This document shows positions 52,227 to 61,326 of a stretch of 64,000 bases of DNA, piece after piece; the stretch's first letter is position 1; each line of letters begins with the position of its first letter. The position numbers were made by a program, and so were the translations under genes. Source of the stretch: Sutcliffiella halmapala. Lineage in GTDB: Bacteria; Bacillota; Bacilli; Bacillales; Bacillaceae_I. The notes below the pieces were generated by a model. The model worked only from the letters and a program-made list of their open reading frames with translations. It was not told the DNA's origin and did no database searches. The stretch covers positions 1,162,390 through 1,226,389 of the forward strand of contig NZ_KV917375.1 of the NCBI RefSeq assembly GCF_002019665.1, in the 5' to 3' direction.

Positions 52227-53204
52227 ATGAAATTTTATCGAGTTTTTATCATTTTCGTATCTATATTATTTTTACTTGGAGGTTGTTCAAATAAAACGGT
52301 CAATGTGAACATGAAAGCCACCAAAAGCGTGGGGATTATGTTATCAGATGTTGGATTAGGAGACCAGTCTTTTAGTGATGCAGCATTTGCAGGACTTGTG
52401 CGAGCAAGAGATGAACTTGGAATTGTCTTTTCTTACAAAGAATTATCCCAAACAGAAAGCTATGAAAAAGGGTTAATGGAGCTAGTAGAAGAAAAGCATG
52501 ACTTAATTGTAGGTTTAGGATTTATGGTTCAGGAAGATTTAGAAAAGGTGGCTGCTGCCTATCCTGACCAACAATTTTTGCTGGTGGATTCCATTTCAGA
52601 CTTATCAAATATTGCTTCGATAACGTTTAAAGAAAATGAGGGAAGCTTTTTAGCAGGAGCTTTAGCTGCACAGGCTTCTACTACAAATAAGTTAGGTTTT
52701 GTTGGTGGGGCTGATGTCCCGCTTATTCAGAAGTTTTTAGTTGGCTTTGAACATGGGGCAAAATCAATGAATCCTAGTATAGAGGTAATTCCATACTTTG
52801 CGAATGATTTTGGTAATAGCGAATTAGGAACTCAATTAGCGAAAAAATTAATCGAAAATGACGTAGATGTACTATATGCTGCAGCGGGTTTAACTGGGAT
52901 CGGTGTTTTGCATGAAGCACAAAATCAAGGAAAGCTTGCTATTGGAGTAGATAGTGATCAATTCTTCTATGCAGAAAAAGCGGTCATAACTTCTATGATG
53001 AAGCATGTTGATGTAGCGTTATTTAATGTAATGGATGAGTTCGTAGCAAGTGGGGACTTTCCAACAGGTACGATAGAACTAGGATTAGCAGAGGGTGGAG
53101 TTGGGCTTTCTCCTATTAGAATCATGAACCATTCGACAGAACAACAAGAGCAGCTGGAAGAATGGAAGGAAAAAATAATCGACGGAACTATTACCGTAAA
53201 GTAA
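52227..53204 (+). CDS. BMP/Med-family substrate-binding lipoprotein
   Basis: A 325-aa exported lipoprotein: signal peptide with lipobox LLGGC (lipidated Cys at about 20), then a periplasmic-binding-protein type 1 fold of the basic membrane protein family ([61 protein letters not shown]). Relatives include nucleoside-binding BmpA/TmpC proteins and B. subtilis Med. No ABC permease or ATPase is nearby. Instead an MCP starts 10 bases downstream, so it probably presents a ligand to that receptor. The SD is buried in a hairpin. Confidence 0.88.
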   Translation: MKFYRVFIIFVSILFLLGGCSNKTVNVNMKATKSVGIMLSDVGLGDQSFSDAAFAGLVRARDELGIVFSYKELSQTESYEKGLMELVEEKHDLIVGLGFMVQEDLEKVAAAYPDQQFLLVDSISDLSNIASITFKENEGSFLAGALAAQASTTNKLGFVGGADVPLIQKFLVGFEHGAKSMNPSIEVIPYFANDFGNSELGTQLAKKLIENDVDVLYAAAGLTGIGVLHEAQNQGKLAIGVDSDQFFYAEKAVITSMMKHVDVALFNVMDEFVASGDFPTGTIELGLAEGGVGLSPIRIMNHSTEQQEQLEEWKEKIIDGTITVK

Positions 53205-53214
53205 GGAGAAGCAT

Positions 53215-54864
53215 ATGACAATTAAGAGAAGACTACTACTTAACTCTATTGCGGTTTTATTCGTTGCTTTGATTATGGTTGCTTACATCATTTTTCAGAT
53301 GATTGCCATGCAAACAAGTAATCGTGACGTAGTTCAAGCCCTAGTGAATGTTCAAAAACTGGAATCAAGTACTCTCACACTAAAGCAAAGCTTGAATAAT
53401 GCATCTATCTTAATGAATGATGCGAGTAAGCATGAAGTGAAAGTTACAAGAGACAACACGTTGAACTGGTTTAAGGATTTAGAAGCAATACTCTTTGATC
53501 AAGAAAGTAAAGCATACTTAGAAAAGGCTGCTTTCAAGCTAGAATTACTGAATAATAATACTGTAACTGCGATCAATGCGAATAATAGCGCAGAGTTAAA
53601 ACGTCAGTCTATTCGAGTTGATGGAATAGCGAATGATATTTATATGTTAAATCTATATGTAACCGAGTATTATAACCAAATGCAAACGAATCTAGAGAAT
53701 CAAGTGAAGTCTATAGTTTGGTCCGCAATAATAGGTGCAATTATTTTAATCCTAATTTCCGTTGCTTCTGCATTAAAGCTTACTTATAGTATAACGAATC
53801 CTCTAGATCGGATGACCGAGCAGGCAAAAGAAATAGCTGATGGGAATTTACAGGTGGAGCCTTTTATTTATCACAAAAACGATGAACTAGGTCAGCTGAA
53901 TGGATCCTTTCAACAAATGACGGAACAACTGCATTTATTAATTAAAGAGGTACAGGTTGCGAGTAATCAAGTAAATAGTTTTGCAACTTTAGTAGAAACA
54001 GAAAATACGACATTAAGCGAAATAACTAAGCAAATTGCTGTATCTACTGATGAATTATCTGCTGGTTCCCAATCGATATCAAGCGAACTGCAAGATTCTG
54101 TTCATATGATTGCGGATATGGATGAACAATTTTCATCTAATGTTGTTATCACTAAACAGAGTGAAGAGTTAGCATACAAGGCAAAGGATGCGGTGAAAAC
54201 AGGGTTAGAGACTTTAGTTTCTCAACAAAAAATAGTGGCAGAATCCCAAGATGCAACGCATTCTATAGAAGTTGCAACAAAACATTTCCAAACCCATGCT
54301 GAAAAAATTGAAAATGTAGCAATTGCTGTATCATCTATTGCTGAACATACTAATTTACTAGCATTAAATGCCGCAATTGAAGCAGCAAGGGCAGGAGAAG
54401 CAGGCAAAGGGTTTGCTGTAGTGGCATCAGAAGTAAGAAAGTTAGCAGATGAATCGAAAAGTTTAATGATGGAAGTATTTGCTGTTATTGGAGAATTAAA
54501 AACAGGCCTAGAAGAAGTTATTCATTCTGTTGATCATGGAGTAAAAATGGCAATTGAGCAAAAGGAGACAATGGTTATTGTTTCTAATGCCTTCACTGTT
54601 ATAAATGATAGTATGGAGCAAATGGATTCCCAGATTTCTAACTTGGTAACGGGAGTTTCGAAGTCGAAACAGCTAGGTGAACAGGTTCTTTCAAATGTAG
54701 ATAATATTAGCGCAGTAGTAGAGGAAACGGCAGCTGGAAGTGAAGAAATAAGTGCTGCAACTACTGAGCAAGTTCATGCGTTTGAAACGTTAAATGAGAA
54801 GGTTGTGGAGTTAAGAGCGCTTACTGGTAGTTTGCAGAATGCGATTTCTAGATTTAGGGTTTGA
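53215..54864 (+). CDS. methyl-accepting chemotaxis protein
   Basis: A 549-aa transmembrane chemoreceptor. TM1 is at about 6-28. A helical extracytoplasmic bundle of ~140 residues (about 30-165, four-helix type) lacks a dCache fold. TM2 is at about 170-190. A HAMP domain follows ([20 protein letters not shown]), then the signalling domain with the conserved hairpin [29 protein letters not shown]. The small ligand module and the co-transcribed binding lipoprotein suggest indirect sensing. ATG follows AAGGAGAAG. Terminator 54880-54911. Confidence 0.93.
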   Translation: MTIKRRLLLNSIAVLFVALIMVAYIIFQMIAMQTSNRDVVQALVNVQKLESSTLTLKQSLNNASILMNDASKHEVKVTRDNTLNWFKDLEAILFDQESKAYLEKAAFKLELLNNNTVTAINANNSAELKRQSIRVDGIANDIYMLNLYVTEYYNQMQTNLENQVKSIVWSAIIGAIILILISVASALKLTYSITNPLDRMTEQAKEIADGNLQVEPFIYHKNDELGQLNGSFQQMTEQLHLLIKEVQVASNQVNSFATLVETENTTLSEITKQIAVSTDELSAGSQSISSELQDSVHMIADMDEQFSSNVVITKQSEELAYKAKDAVKTGLETLVSQQKIVAESQDATHSIEVATKHFQTHAEKIENVAIAVSSIAEHTNLLALNAAIEAARAGEAGKGFAVVASEVRKLADESKSLMMEVFAVIGELKTGLEEVIHSVDHGVKMAIEQKETMVIVSNAFTVINDSMEQMDSQISNLVTGVSKSKQLGEQVLSNVDNISAVVEETAAGSEEISAATTEQVHAFETLNEKVVELRALTGSLQNAISRFRV

Positions 54865-54879
54865 TGTTGAATAGGTAGG

Positions 54880-54911
54880 AGGGTGAGCGCTTTGTGTGCT
54901 TGCCCTTTTTT
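54880..54911 (+). terminator. MCP terminator
   Basis: AGGGTGAGCGC pairs with GTGCTTGCCCT, 5-nt loop, then TTTTTT. Confidence 0.75.
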
Positions 54912-54997
54912 GTGTGGTAGGAGGGTGTGTTCTTTTAGGATTTTGGTGTAGGTTGGTTTTTGGGTTTTTAGTTAATAGTTTTATTGGGAATTATGAT

Positions 54998-55027
54998 GGC
55001 CCCTTTCTTTTTATTAGGAAAGGGGCC
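54998..55027. terminator. GC-rich hairpin between MCP and peptidase genes
   Basis: GGCCCCTTTC pairs with GAAAGGGGCC. There is no clear T run on either side, so terminator function for the minus-strand peptidase is uncertain. Confidence 0.4.
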
Positions 55028-55040
55028 GGTTTAGGTTTTA

Positions 55041-56144
55041 TTAAGCCTTTATGATGTGTAGATCTTTTGGGTAGCTTGTTAGTAATTCTATGCCGCTTTC
55101 GGTTACTAGGATGTCGTCTTCGATTCTCACTCCACCGACCGTTGGTTTGTAGATACCAGGTTCGATGGTGAAGACCATTCCAGATTGAAGAAGCATTGTG
55201 TTGGTTTCGTTCATAGATGGGTATTCATGTACTTCGATACCTAGTCCGTGTCCGATACGATGGGTGAAGTAATCGCCAAAGCCGCTTTCTGTAATAATGG
55301 AACGTGCAGTTTTATCGATAAGCCCGATTTCTACTCCTGGTTTGCAGATACCTATAGCTGCTAGTTGCGCTTTTAAAACGGTTTCATAGATTTCCTGTTG
55401 TTGATCATTGACATCACCAAAGGCTACGGTTCTAGTGATATCAGAACAATATCCATCAAGGACTACTCCTAGGTCGAATAGGACAAGATCTCCGTGTTGA
55501 ATCGTGTCTAATCCAGGCTTACCATGTGGAGAGGCTGTCTTTTCTCCTGTAAGTGCCATTGTGGAGAAGGACATTTGGCTGATTCCTTTTTTCTTCAGTT
55601 CGTATTCAATGATTGCTACTAGTTCTTGTTCTGTACGTCCTTTTTTTATGTTATGGACGCCAACCTCTACTCCGAAGTCGGCAAGTTTTGCTGCTTCGCG
55701 TAAAATGGAGATTTCATCCGCATCCTTTTTTAAGCGCAAGTCATACATTTTCAATTCTGCACTAGTTAGCTGAGCTTGAGGGAATGTTGACTGCAGTTTA
55801 TGTAGACGGGATACAATCATATGCTCTTGTTCAATCGCGATTTTTTCGATTGTTAAATTTTGATTGGTCACATATTTTTTAATTTTTTCCCATGGATCCT
55901 CTGTGTCGCTATATCCAATAATGCCATAAGCCCATCCTGTTTTTTTGACTTGTTCAATTTCCATATTTGGACAAATGATAGCGGGTTCTGTGTCAGGGAA
56001 AGCGAGTAATCCTAATAAGCGTTCGTGAGGATCTGTGTAAAAGCCACTAATGTAAAATACGTTAGGAGTTGATGTTAATAGACATGCAGAAATATTTTCT
56101 TGTTTCAACCAATCTACTAGTTGAGTTAATCGAGATTCTTTCAT
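55041..56144 (-). CDS. M24 family Xaa-Pro dipeptidase/aminopeptidase
   Basis: A 367-aa pita-bread metallopeptidase that cleaves before proline or Xaa-Pro dipeptides. The N-terminal creatinase-like domain (1-125) is followed by the catalytic domain with all five metal ligands: Asp and Asp in FDLGVVLDGYCSDITR, His in HRIGHGLGIEVHE, Glu in TIEPGIY, Glu in VRIEDD. ATG at 56144 gives MKESRLTQLVDWL with AGGA upstream; GTG at 56153 is too close to that SD. Several Bacillus paralogues exist, so no symbol is given. Confidence 0.92.
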   Translation of the reverse strand: MKESRLTQLVDWLKQENISACLLTSTPNVFYISGFYTDPHERLLGLLAFPDTEPAIICPNMEIEQVKKTGWAYGIIGYSDTEDPWEKIKKYVTNQNLTIEKIAIEQEHMIVSRLHKLQSTFPQAQLTSAELKMYDLRLKKDADEISILREAAKLADFGVEVGVHNIKKGRTEQELVAIIEYELKKKGISQMSFSTMALTGEKTASPHGKPGLDTIQHGDLVLFDLGVVLDGYCSDITRTVAFGDVNDQQQEIYETVLKAQLAAIGICKPGVEIGLIDKTARSIITESGFGDYFTHRIGHGLGIEVHEYPSMNETNTMLLQSGMVFTIEPGIYKPTVGGVRIEDDILVTESGIELLTSYPKDLHIIKA

Positions 56145-56319
56145 TGTATTCACATCCTGAATAATTTTTTTTGATTTTTGTGCTATGAAAGCTTATGTAT
56201 TCTTATGTGTTTACATTTAGATTATCAGGGAATGATACTCCTGTAAAATATTAAAAGCAGGAATTTTTCTATATAAAGAGAAACTAATGGGAGAAAACTA
56301 TTGATAGGAGAGGATAGCG

Positions 56320-57003
56320 GTGAAAGTTTCATTTCATGGACACTCTGTTGTAAAAGTAGAAGCAAAGGGTAAAACGATCCTGTTTGATCCATTCATTACG
56401 GGTAATGGGAGTACTGATTTAAAAGCAGAAGATGTAAAAGTAGATATTATTTTGCTAACTCATGGTCATAATGATCATGTTGGTGATACGGTTGATCTAG
56501 CTCTGAAAAATGATGCATTAGTAGTTGCGCCATTTGAGCTTGCAACCTTTTTAGGCTGGCAAGGTGTAAAGGTTCATCCTATGAGCATTGGTGGATCTAA
56601 TACTTTTGATTTTGGTACTGTAAAATTAACACAGGCATTCCATGGATCTAGCTATGTAGATGAAGAGAAAAAAACGATTACATACACAGGAATGCCGAGT
56701 GGTATATTGTTAACAATTGGTGATAAGACAATCTACCATGCAGGAGATACGGCGCTGTTTTCTGATATGAAACTAGTAGGAGAATTAAATGATATTGACC
56801 TAGCCTTCTTACCAATTGGTGATAATTTTACAATGGGACCAGACGATGCATTAATTGCTGCCAAATGGCTAAAAGCAGATAGAGTAGTGCCAATCCATTA
56901 CAATACCTTCCCTATGATTGAACAAAATCCAGAAGAATTTGTTGAAAGGCTACCCAAAAAAGTAGGATTAGTTATGAAGCCTGGGGATTCGATAAAGCTA
57001 TAA
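56320..57003 (+). CDS. ytkL: metallo-beta-lactamase-fold hydrolase (UPF0173)
   Basis: A 227-aa metal-dependent hydrolase of the UPF0173/YtkL family. The zinc motif HxHxDH appears as [10 protein letters not shown] (about 46-55), with further ligands in [11 protein letters not shown] and PIHYNTFP. The start is GTG at 56320 after AGGAGAGG. The physiological substrate is unknown. The position matches B. subtilis ytkL. Terminator 57013-57040. Confidence 0.93.
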   Translation: MKVSFHGHSVVKVEAKGKTILFDPFITGNGSTDLKAEDVKVDIILLTHGHNDHVGDTVDLALKNDALVVAPFELATFLGWQGVKVHPMSIGGSNTFDFGTVKLTQAFHGSSYVDEEKKTITYTGMPSGILLTIGDKTIYHAGDTALFSDMKLVGELNDIDLAFLPIGDNFTMGPDDALIAAKWLKADRVVPIHYNTFPMIEQNPEEFVERLPKKVGLVMKPGDSIKL

Positions 57004-57012
57004 AGTAAGAAA

Positions 57013-57040
57013 AAGGAGCAGAAATTTGCTTCTTTTTTTT
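57013..57040 (+). terminator. ytkL terminator
   Basis: AGGAGCA pairs with TGCTTCT around GAAATT, then eight T residues. Confidence 0.75.
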
Positions 57041-57093
57041 GTCCTCCCGAATATAAATGAAACAAGCTATTATTAAATTTGGAGGGACTTTTG

Positions 57094-57333
57094 ATGAAAA
57101 ATAGAATCTTATTGTGTTTACTTTGTATTGGTGCTTTGTTATATATAGCGGTACCAAGGCTTCCGATGTTTGAAGATGGACTTGCAGGATGGTTTGCGCT
57201 TGTCTGGTTAGTTCTATGTTTAATGGCAGTAGGTGGAAATATTGCGGCTATCATGTACTTGCCAAAGAGAAAGCGAATGATTCGTAAAGTAAAGCTAGAT
57301 CAAGAAAAAAGGGTCAGGCTACGTCAATATTAG
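57094..57333 (+). CDS. small two-helix membrane protein
   Basis: A 79-aa protein with two membrane segments (about 4-22 and 32-56) and a very basic C-terminal tail (LPKRKRMIRKVKLDQEKRVRLRQY) likely in the cytoplasm. GGAGGG lies seven bases before ATG at 57094; the earlier in-frame start overlaps the SD. I do not recognise the family. It stands alone between the ytkL terminator and the ytoI promoter. Confidence 0.75.
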   Translation: MKNRILLCLLCIGALLYIAVPRLPMFEDGLAGWFALVWLVLCLMAVGGNIAAIMYLPKRKRMIRKVKLDQEKRVRLRQY

Positions 57334-57341
57334 TAAACTCA

Positions 57342-57370
57342 TTGAATCCCCCACCTTTCCCCCGTATAAT
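57342..57370 (+). promoter_or_regulatory. sigma-A promoter of ytoI
   Basis: TTGAAT, 17-base spacer, perfect TATAAT, 35 bases before the GTG start. Confidence 0.7.
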
Positions 57371-57405
57371 AAAGGAATAAATAATTATTTGGACGGGTGA
57401 AGAGT

Positions 57406-58713
57406 GTGACTAAGCATGAACAGATTATCCATTTTATTGAAGAACTACCTATTGGTGAAAAAATATCAGTTCGGCAAATAGCGAAAGAGCTTACAGTAAG
57501 TGAGGGGACTGCTTACAGGGCTATTAAGGATGCGGAAAACAAAGGCTATGTTAGTACAATTGAGCGTGTAGGTACCATTCGAATAGAACGCAAAAAGAAA
57601 GAAAATATTGAAAAGCTAACCTTTGCTGAGGTCGTTAATATTGTGGATGGACAAGTTTTAGGAGGCAAAGAAGGCTTACATAAAACATTAAATAAATTTG
57701 TTATCGGTGCGATGAAGCTAGAAGCGATGATGCGTTACACGGAAGCGGGAAATCTCTTAATCGTCGGAAACCGTACGAATGCCCATCAATTAGCAATCGA
57801 AGCTGGAGCGGCAGTACTAATTACAGGTGGCTTTGATACGGATGATCATGTGAAAAAGCTTGCAGATGAAATGAAAATGCCGATTATTTCAAGTAGTTAT
57901 GATACGTTTACTGTGGCAACGCTTATCAATCGTGCCATCTATGATCAGTTGATAAAAAAAGAAATAGTTTTGGTGGAGGATATTTTGACGCCAATCGAAG
58001 CTACTACTTATTTAACTACAGAAGATACGATTAAGGATTGGTATGCGTATAATGAGCAAATCAAGCACAGTCGTTTCCCTATTATTGATAAAAACCTCAA
58101 AGTTCAAGGTGTGGTCACATCTAAGGATGTTCTAGGGAAGGATAATAATCTTTCAATTGAAAAGGTGATGACGAAGAATCCCATTACCGTAAATGGGAAA
58201 ACATCTGTCGCATCAGCCGCACATATTATGGTTTGGGAAGGCATTGAGATGTTGCCTGTTGTTGATCCGAACCATCGATTATTAGGAATTATTAGTCGTC
58301 AAGATGTTCTTAAGGCCTTACAGATGATTCAAAGGCAGCCACAGGTTGGGGAAACACTTGATGATATCGTAACCAATCAGTTTGTCGATATGACGGAAAC
58401 AAAGGGTGAGGAGCACTTTCAGAGTGAGGTAACGCCACAGATGACGAACTCTGTTGGAACCATCTCCTATGGTGTTTTTACGACTATTGTGACAGAAGCT
58501 GCTAAGCGAGCTATACGGAACTTAAAAAAAGGCGATATGGTCGTAGAAAATATCACAATCTATTTTATCAAGCCAGTACAAATAGATAGTACTATTGAGA
58601 TAAAACCCAAAATTCTAGAGGTTGGTCGGAAGTTCGGGAAAGTGGATGTAGAGGTGTACCATGAAGGAAACGTGGTTGGTAAGGCGATGATGATGGTGCA
58701 GTTAATTCAATAG
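57406..58713 (+). CDS. ytoI: HTH-DRTGG-CBS-hotdog regulator YtoI
   Basis: A 435-aa multidomain protein. The N-terminal winged helix (ISVRQIAKELTVSEGTAYRAI, about 21-41) is followed by a DRTGG-like domain (about 75-185), a pair of CBS domains (about 190-310; FPIIDKNLKVQGVVTSKDVL, LPVVDPNHRLLGIISRQDVL) and a C-terminal hotdog thioesterase-like domain (about 325-435). The combination suggests a nucleotide- or thioester-sensing regulator; the ligand is unknown. GTG at 57406 gives the TKHEQI start shared with YtoI; GTG at 57397 is the alternative. Confidence 0.9.
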   Translation: MTKHEQIIHFIEELPIGEKISVRQIAKELTVSEGTAYRAIKDAENKGYVSTIERVGTIRIERKKKENIEKLTFAEVVNIVDGQVLGGKEGLHKTLNKFVIGAMKLEAMMRYTEAGNLLIVGNRTNAHQLAIEAGAAVLITGGFDTDDHVKKLADEMKMPIISSSYDTFTVATLINRAIYDQLIKKEIVLVEDILTPIEATTYLTTEDTIKDWYAYNEQIKHSRFPIIDKNLKVQGVVTSKDVLGKDNNLSIEKVMTKNPITVNGKTSVASAAHIMVWEGIEMLPVVDPNHRLLGIISRQDVLKALQMIQRQPQVGETLDDIVTNQFVDMTETKGEEHFQSEVTPQMTNSVGTISYGVFTTIVTEAAKRAIRNLKKGDMVVENITIYFIKPVQIDSTIEIKPKILEVGRKFGKVDVEVYHEGNVVGKAMMMVQLIQ

Positions 58714-58728
58714 ATGCAGTAAATAGTG

Positions 58729-58769
58729 AAACGAGTAGGAGCTAAGAATGATGCTTCCACTCGTTTTTT
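58729..58769. terminator. ytoI terminator
   Basis: AAACGAGTAGGAGC pairs with GCTTCCACTCGTTT, then T residues; A residues on the left could serve ytpI. Confidence 0.8.
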
Positions 58770-58784
58770 AGTTTTGTCCCATCC

Positions 58785-59117
58785 TCAATTAGTGACCGTC
58801 TTTTCCTTCATTTCTTGCTCTTTTACTGCTTCAGCTTCTTTTATCGCGTAGGGCAGATAATAGCGGTATGCTTTCAAGCCAGCAAGAAAACTTCCTAATC
58901 CTATTAAGATTAAGACAATTCCTACCACAATAGCAACAGTAGATAGAGGATTAATAACAGTATTGACACCAAAGAAAAACACAAAGCTTCCAAGTGCCAT
59001 ACTCGATTTTGCACTTAGCCATTTCTTCTCAACAGGTAGATGAGTCCGAAAATATTTTACTTTATATAACATGTAAAAGATTAATGAAAAGATAATCATG
59101 AATATAAAAATAGCCAT
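58785..59117 (-). CDS. ytpI: YtpI-family membrane protein
   Basis: A 110-aa protein of the YtpI family (PF14007-like) with three membrane segments (about 2-20, 39-58, 62-83) and a charged C-terminus (KEAEAVKEQEMKEKTVTN). The function is unknown. AAGGAG lies eight bases before ATG at 59117; the GTG opening at 59126 overlaps that SD. Position between ytoI and nrnA as in B. subtilis. Confidence 0.88.
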   Translation of the reverse strand: MAIFIFMIIFSLIFYMLYKVKYFRTHLPVEKKWLSAKSSMALGSFVFFFGVNTVINPLSTVAIVVGIVLILIGLGSFLAGLKAYRYYLPYAIKEAEAVKEQEMKEKTVTN

Positions 59118-59346
59118 TAGGAACACTCCTTATTTATTACTTTACATGAGGATAATATTAGTGTAACAAAGAATAACATTTATATTGTAACGTGTTCGTG
59201 ACAAAAATTCTACTTTTCCTCTAGTTGGAGGGAAATATTAACAAGGAAATGTGACCTTTTCTACCTAAAGCACCTTTCCTTTTTCTTTGAGAAACATGAA
59301 AACTATGATTAAATGGAAGAAAAGAATGAGATAAATGAGGGATAGT

Positions 59347-60297
59347 ATGAAGCAGCAAATATTAGATGAGATTCAATTACATAAAACGATTATTATACAT
59401 CGCCATGTTCGCCCAGATCCAGATGCTTACGGGTCGCAATGTGGATTGGCCGAATTAATAAAAGAAACATTTCCGGAAAAGATGGTCTATCGAGTTGGGC
59501 AAGAAGAACCATCCTTACAATTTCTAAGTAGGTTAGATGAAATCCCTGACTCTAGTTATGAAGATGCTCTTGTTATTGTTTGTGATACAGCGAATGCGGA
59601 GCGAATTTGCGATGAACGTTATAAATTGGGTAGTAAGTTAATTAAAATTGATCATCATCCCAATGATGATAAGTATGGGGATTTAATCTGGGTAGATACA
59701 GATTCTAGCTCAACAAGTGAAATGATTTATGAGTTGTACCTTGCCGGTGAGAATCAAGGATGGAGAATGTCAAAGGAAGCAGCTAGACTCATTTTCGCAG
59801 GAATAATTGGTGATACAGGTAGATTCCTATTTAAGAGCACTAACACGAAGACTTTTCACTACGCAGGAGACCTGTTAAGCTATGGTTTTTCAATGACAGA
59901 TTTGTATGATGAGTTGTATAGAATGAAGCTACATATTGCAAAGTTGAGTGGGTATGTTTTGGAGAATTTTACTCTTCATGAAGAAGGTGTAGCATCGATG
60001 AGAATTACCCGTGAAATTTTACAAAGGTATAATGCCCTACCTTCTGAAGCGTCTCAATTAGTTGGGATGCTAGGCAATTTGGAAGGAATTAAGGCGTGGG
60101 TCTTCTTTATTGAAGAAAAGGACCAAGTTCGGGTAAGGCTTCGTTCTAAGGGACCAATCGTGAATCAAATTGCAAAAAAATATAACGGTGGAGGGCACCC
60201 ACTGGCATCAGGTGCATCCATATACAATTGGGAAGATGCAGAATTAGTGCTCCATGATTTAGTAGAAGTATGTAGAGCACATATGCAAGGAGAATAA
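59347..60297 (+). CDS. nrnA: oligoribonuclease / pAp phosphatase NrnA
   Basis: A 316-aa DHH-DHHA1 phosphoesterase that degrades nanoRNAs and dephosphorylates pAp. The DHH catalytic motifs HRHVRPDPDAYGSQ (about 18-31), VCDTAN, DHHPNDD and the DHHA1 glycine motif GGGHPLASGA (about 281-290) are present. The in-frame ATGs at 59335 and 59347 differ by four codons; GAGGGAT favours 59347. It is divergent from ytpI. Confidence 0.95.
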   Translation: MKQQILDEIQLHKTIIIHRHVRPDPDAYGSQCGLAELIKETFPEKMVYRVGQEEPSLQFLSRLDEIPDSSYEDALVIVCDTANAERICDERYKLGSKLIKIDHHPNDDKYGDLIWVDTDSSSTSEMIYELYLAGENQGWRMSKEAARLIFAGIIGDTGRFLFKSTNTKTFHYAGDLLSYGFSMTDLYDELYRMKLHIAKLSGYVLENFTLHEEGVASMRITREILQRYNALPSEASQLVGMLGNLEGIKAWVFFIEEKDQVRVRLRSKGPIVNQIAKKYNGGGHPLASGASIYNWEDAELVLHDLVEVCRAHMQGE

Positions 60298-60334
60298 ATG
60301 AAAGGAGAGACTGATATCTTAGTCAGCCTCTCCT

Positions 60335-60838
60335 TTATTCCAACTTTTCAATCACTAAGTCGATTTCAATCGTGGTATCTATGATGACCAAAGAATATAC
60401 TCGAAAATAATATGTCTTTTCATCCAACTTATAGCCTTTATTCTCAATCGTTTTTATAAGTAATTCTTGATGTTCAGCAATGCTTTCCACTTCTTCAGAT
60501 ATGAGATGGCTTAAATCATCCTTAATATCAGCAATGATGGAAAAACGACTTAATGAGTTAAGCATATACTTGTCGTGATTGATAATATCAATTTTTATAT
60601 CATCAATTTTGAGTTTATCTCTTTCCTCTTTTAACTTATCATTGTCTTCTGTTAAAATGTGAATGGTCTTTTCATGTTGCTCCACTTGTTTCTTATACTT
60701 AATCAAATTTCCAACTTGTTTTTCTTGTAAGGCTCCGTAAATAAGAATAAATATAACCCATCCAATAACTGCTCCAAGGACAACTCCTGCGAAAAACCTT
60801 TGCCATCCAGGCTCTTGATGATAGGGAGGTACTCGCAT
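60335..60838 (-). CDS. ytrI: sporulation membrane protein YtrI
   Basis: A 167-aa protein with an N-terminal membrane segment (about 14-36), then a coiled coil (KKQVEQHEKTIHILTEDNDK onward, about 49-80) and a C-terminal beta-rich domain. In B. subtilis ytrHI is a sigma-E-controlled operon needed for efficient sporulation. It follows ytrH on the same strand with a one-base gap, so translation is coupled. Confidence 0.92.
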   Translation of the reverse strand: MRVPPYHQEPGWQRFFAGVVLGAVIGWVIFILIYGALQEKQVGNLIKYKKQVEQHEKTIHILTEDNDKLKEERDKLKIDDIKIDIINHDKYMLNSLSRFSIIADIKDDLSHLISEEVESIAEHQELLIKTIENKGYKLDEKTYYFRVYSLVIIDTTIEIDLVIEKLE

Positions 60839-60839
60839 T

Positions 60840-61175
60840 TTATAACTCTTCTTGTGTCAACCAAGTAATAATTAAAGCCCCAGCTTGTGCGCCACCTGTT
60901 GCAGAAATGATTAACAAAAGTTGCTTTACTAGAAATTTTGTTTCTCCGTCAAAAAGCCCCTTTTCTAAAGTATAAAACGTATCAAAGGTTCCACCTATTG
61001 CAGCTACAATTGCCCATATTTTAAGACTATTAGCTAAGCGGAATATTCGATTCAACGGTGGATCTCCTACTAAAAAAGCAGCGATTCCGCCGATAATAGC
61101 TCCCCCTATGATTACGCCTGTTGCAATAAAAAAACTAAATATTAGTGTTGCGATAAATGGATCCTTTACATCCAT
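60840..61175 (-). CDS. ytrH: sporulation membrane protein YtrH
   Basis: A 111-aa protein with three membrane segments (about 8-34, 50-64, 80-100), the YtrH family. Three in-frame ATGs (61184, 61181, 61175) occur; AAAGG overlaps the first, and eight-base spacing favours 61175 (MDVKDPFIATL). First gene of ytrHI; mother-cell expression is expected from the B. subtilis orthologue. A 9-bp inverted repeat lies just upstream. Confidence 0.92.
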   Translation of the reverse strand: MDVKDPFIATLIFSFFIATGVIIGGAIIGGIAAFLVGDPPLNRIFRLANSLKIWAIVAAIGGTFDTFYTLEKGLFDGETKFLVKQLLLIISATGGAQAGALIITWLTQEEL

Positions 61176-61189
61176 ATTCATCATCCTTT

Positions 61190-61216
61190 CTGTCCATAGT
61201 TCATATATATGGACAG
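61190..61216. promoter_or_regulatory. perfect 9-bp inverted repeat between ytrH and dnaE
   Basis: CTGTCCATA and TATGGACAG with an 8-base loop, immediately upstream of the ytrH SD. It is a possible operator or mRNA hairpin. Confidence 0.3.
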
Positions 61217-61326
61217 GGAGTCAGAAGTATGATGTGTTACACTTGAGTTTAATAGATTGTTTTTTCATAAAAGAAAAATTTATAATGAATTTAAAAATAG
61301 GATAGTGTGAAATAAGGTGATGATTA

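Noticed and set aside
56898-57254. Minus-strand 118-codon frame over ytkL end and the small membrane protein gene
   Set aside because: Antisense to two plus-strand genes with good SDs and crosses the ytkL terminator.
61190-61260. Sigma-E promoter for ytrHI
   Set aside because: Expected from the B. subtilis orthologue, but I could not find a -35/-10 pair with correct spacing by eye, so it is not listed.
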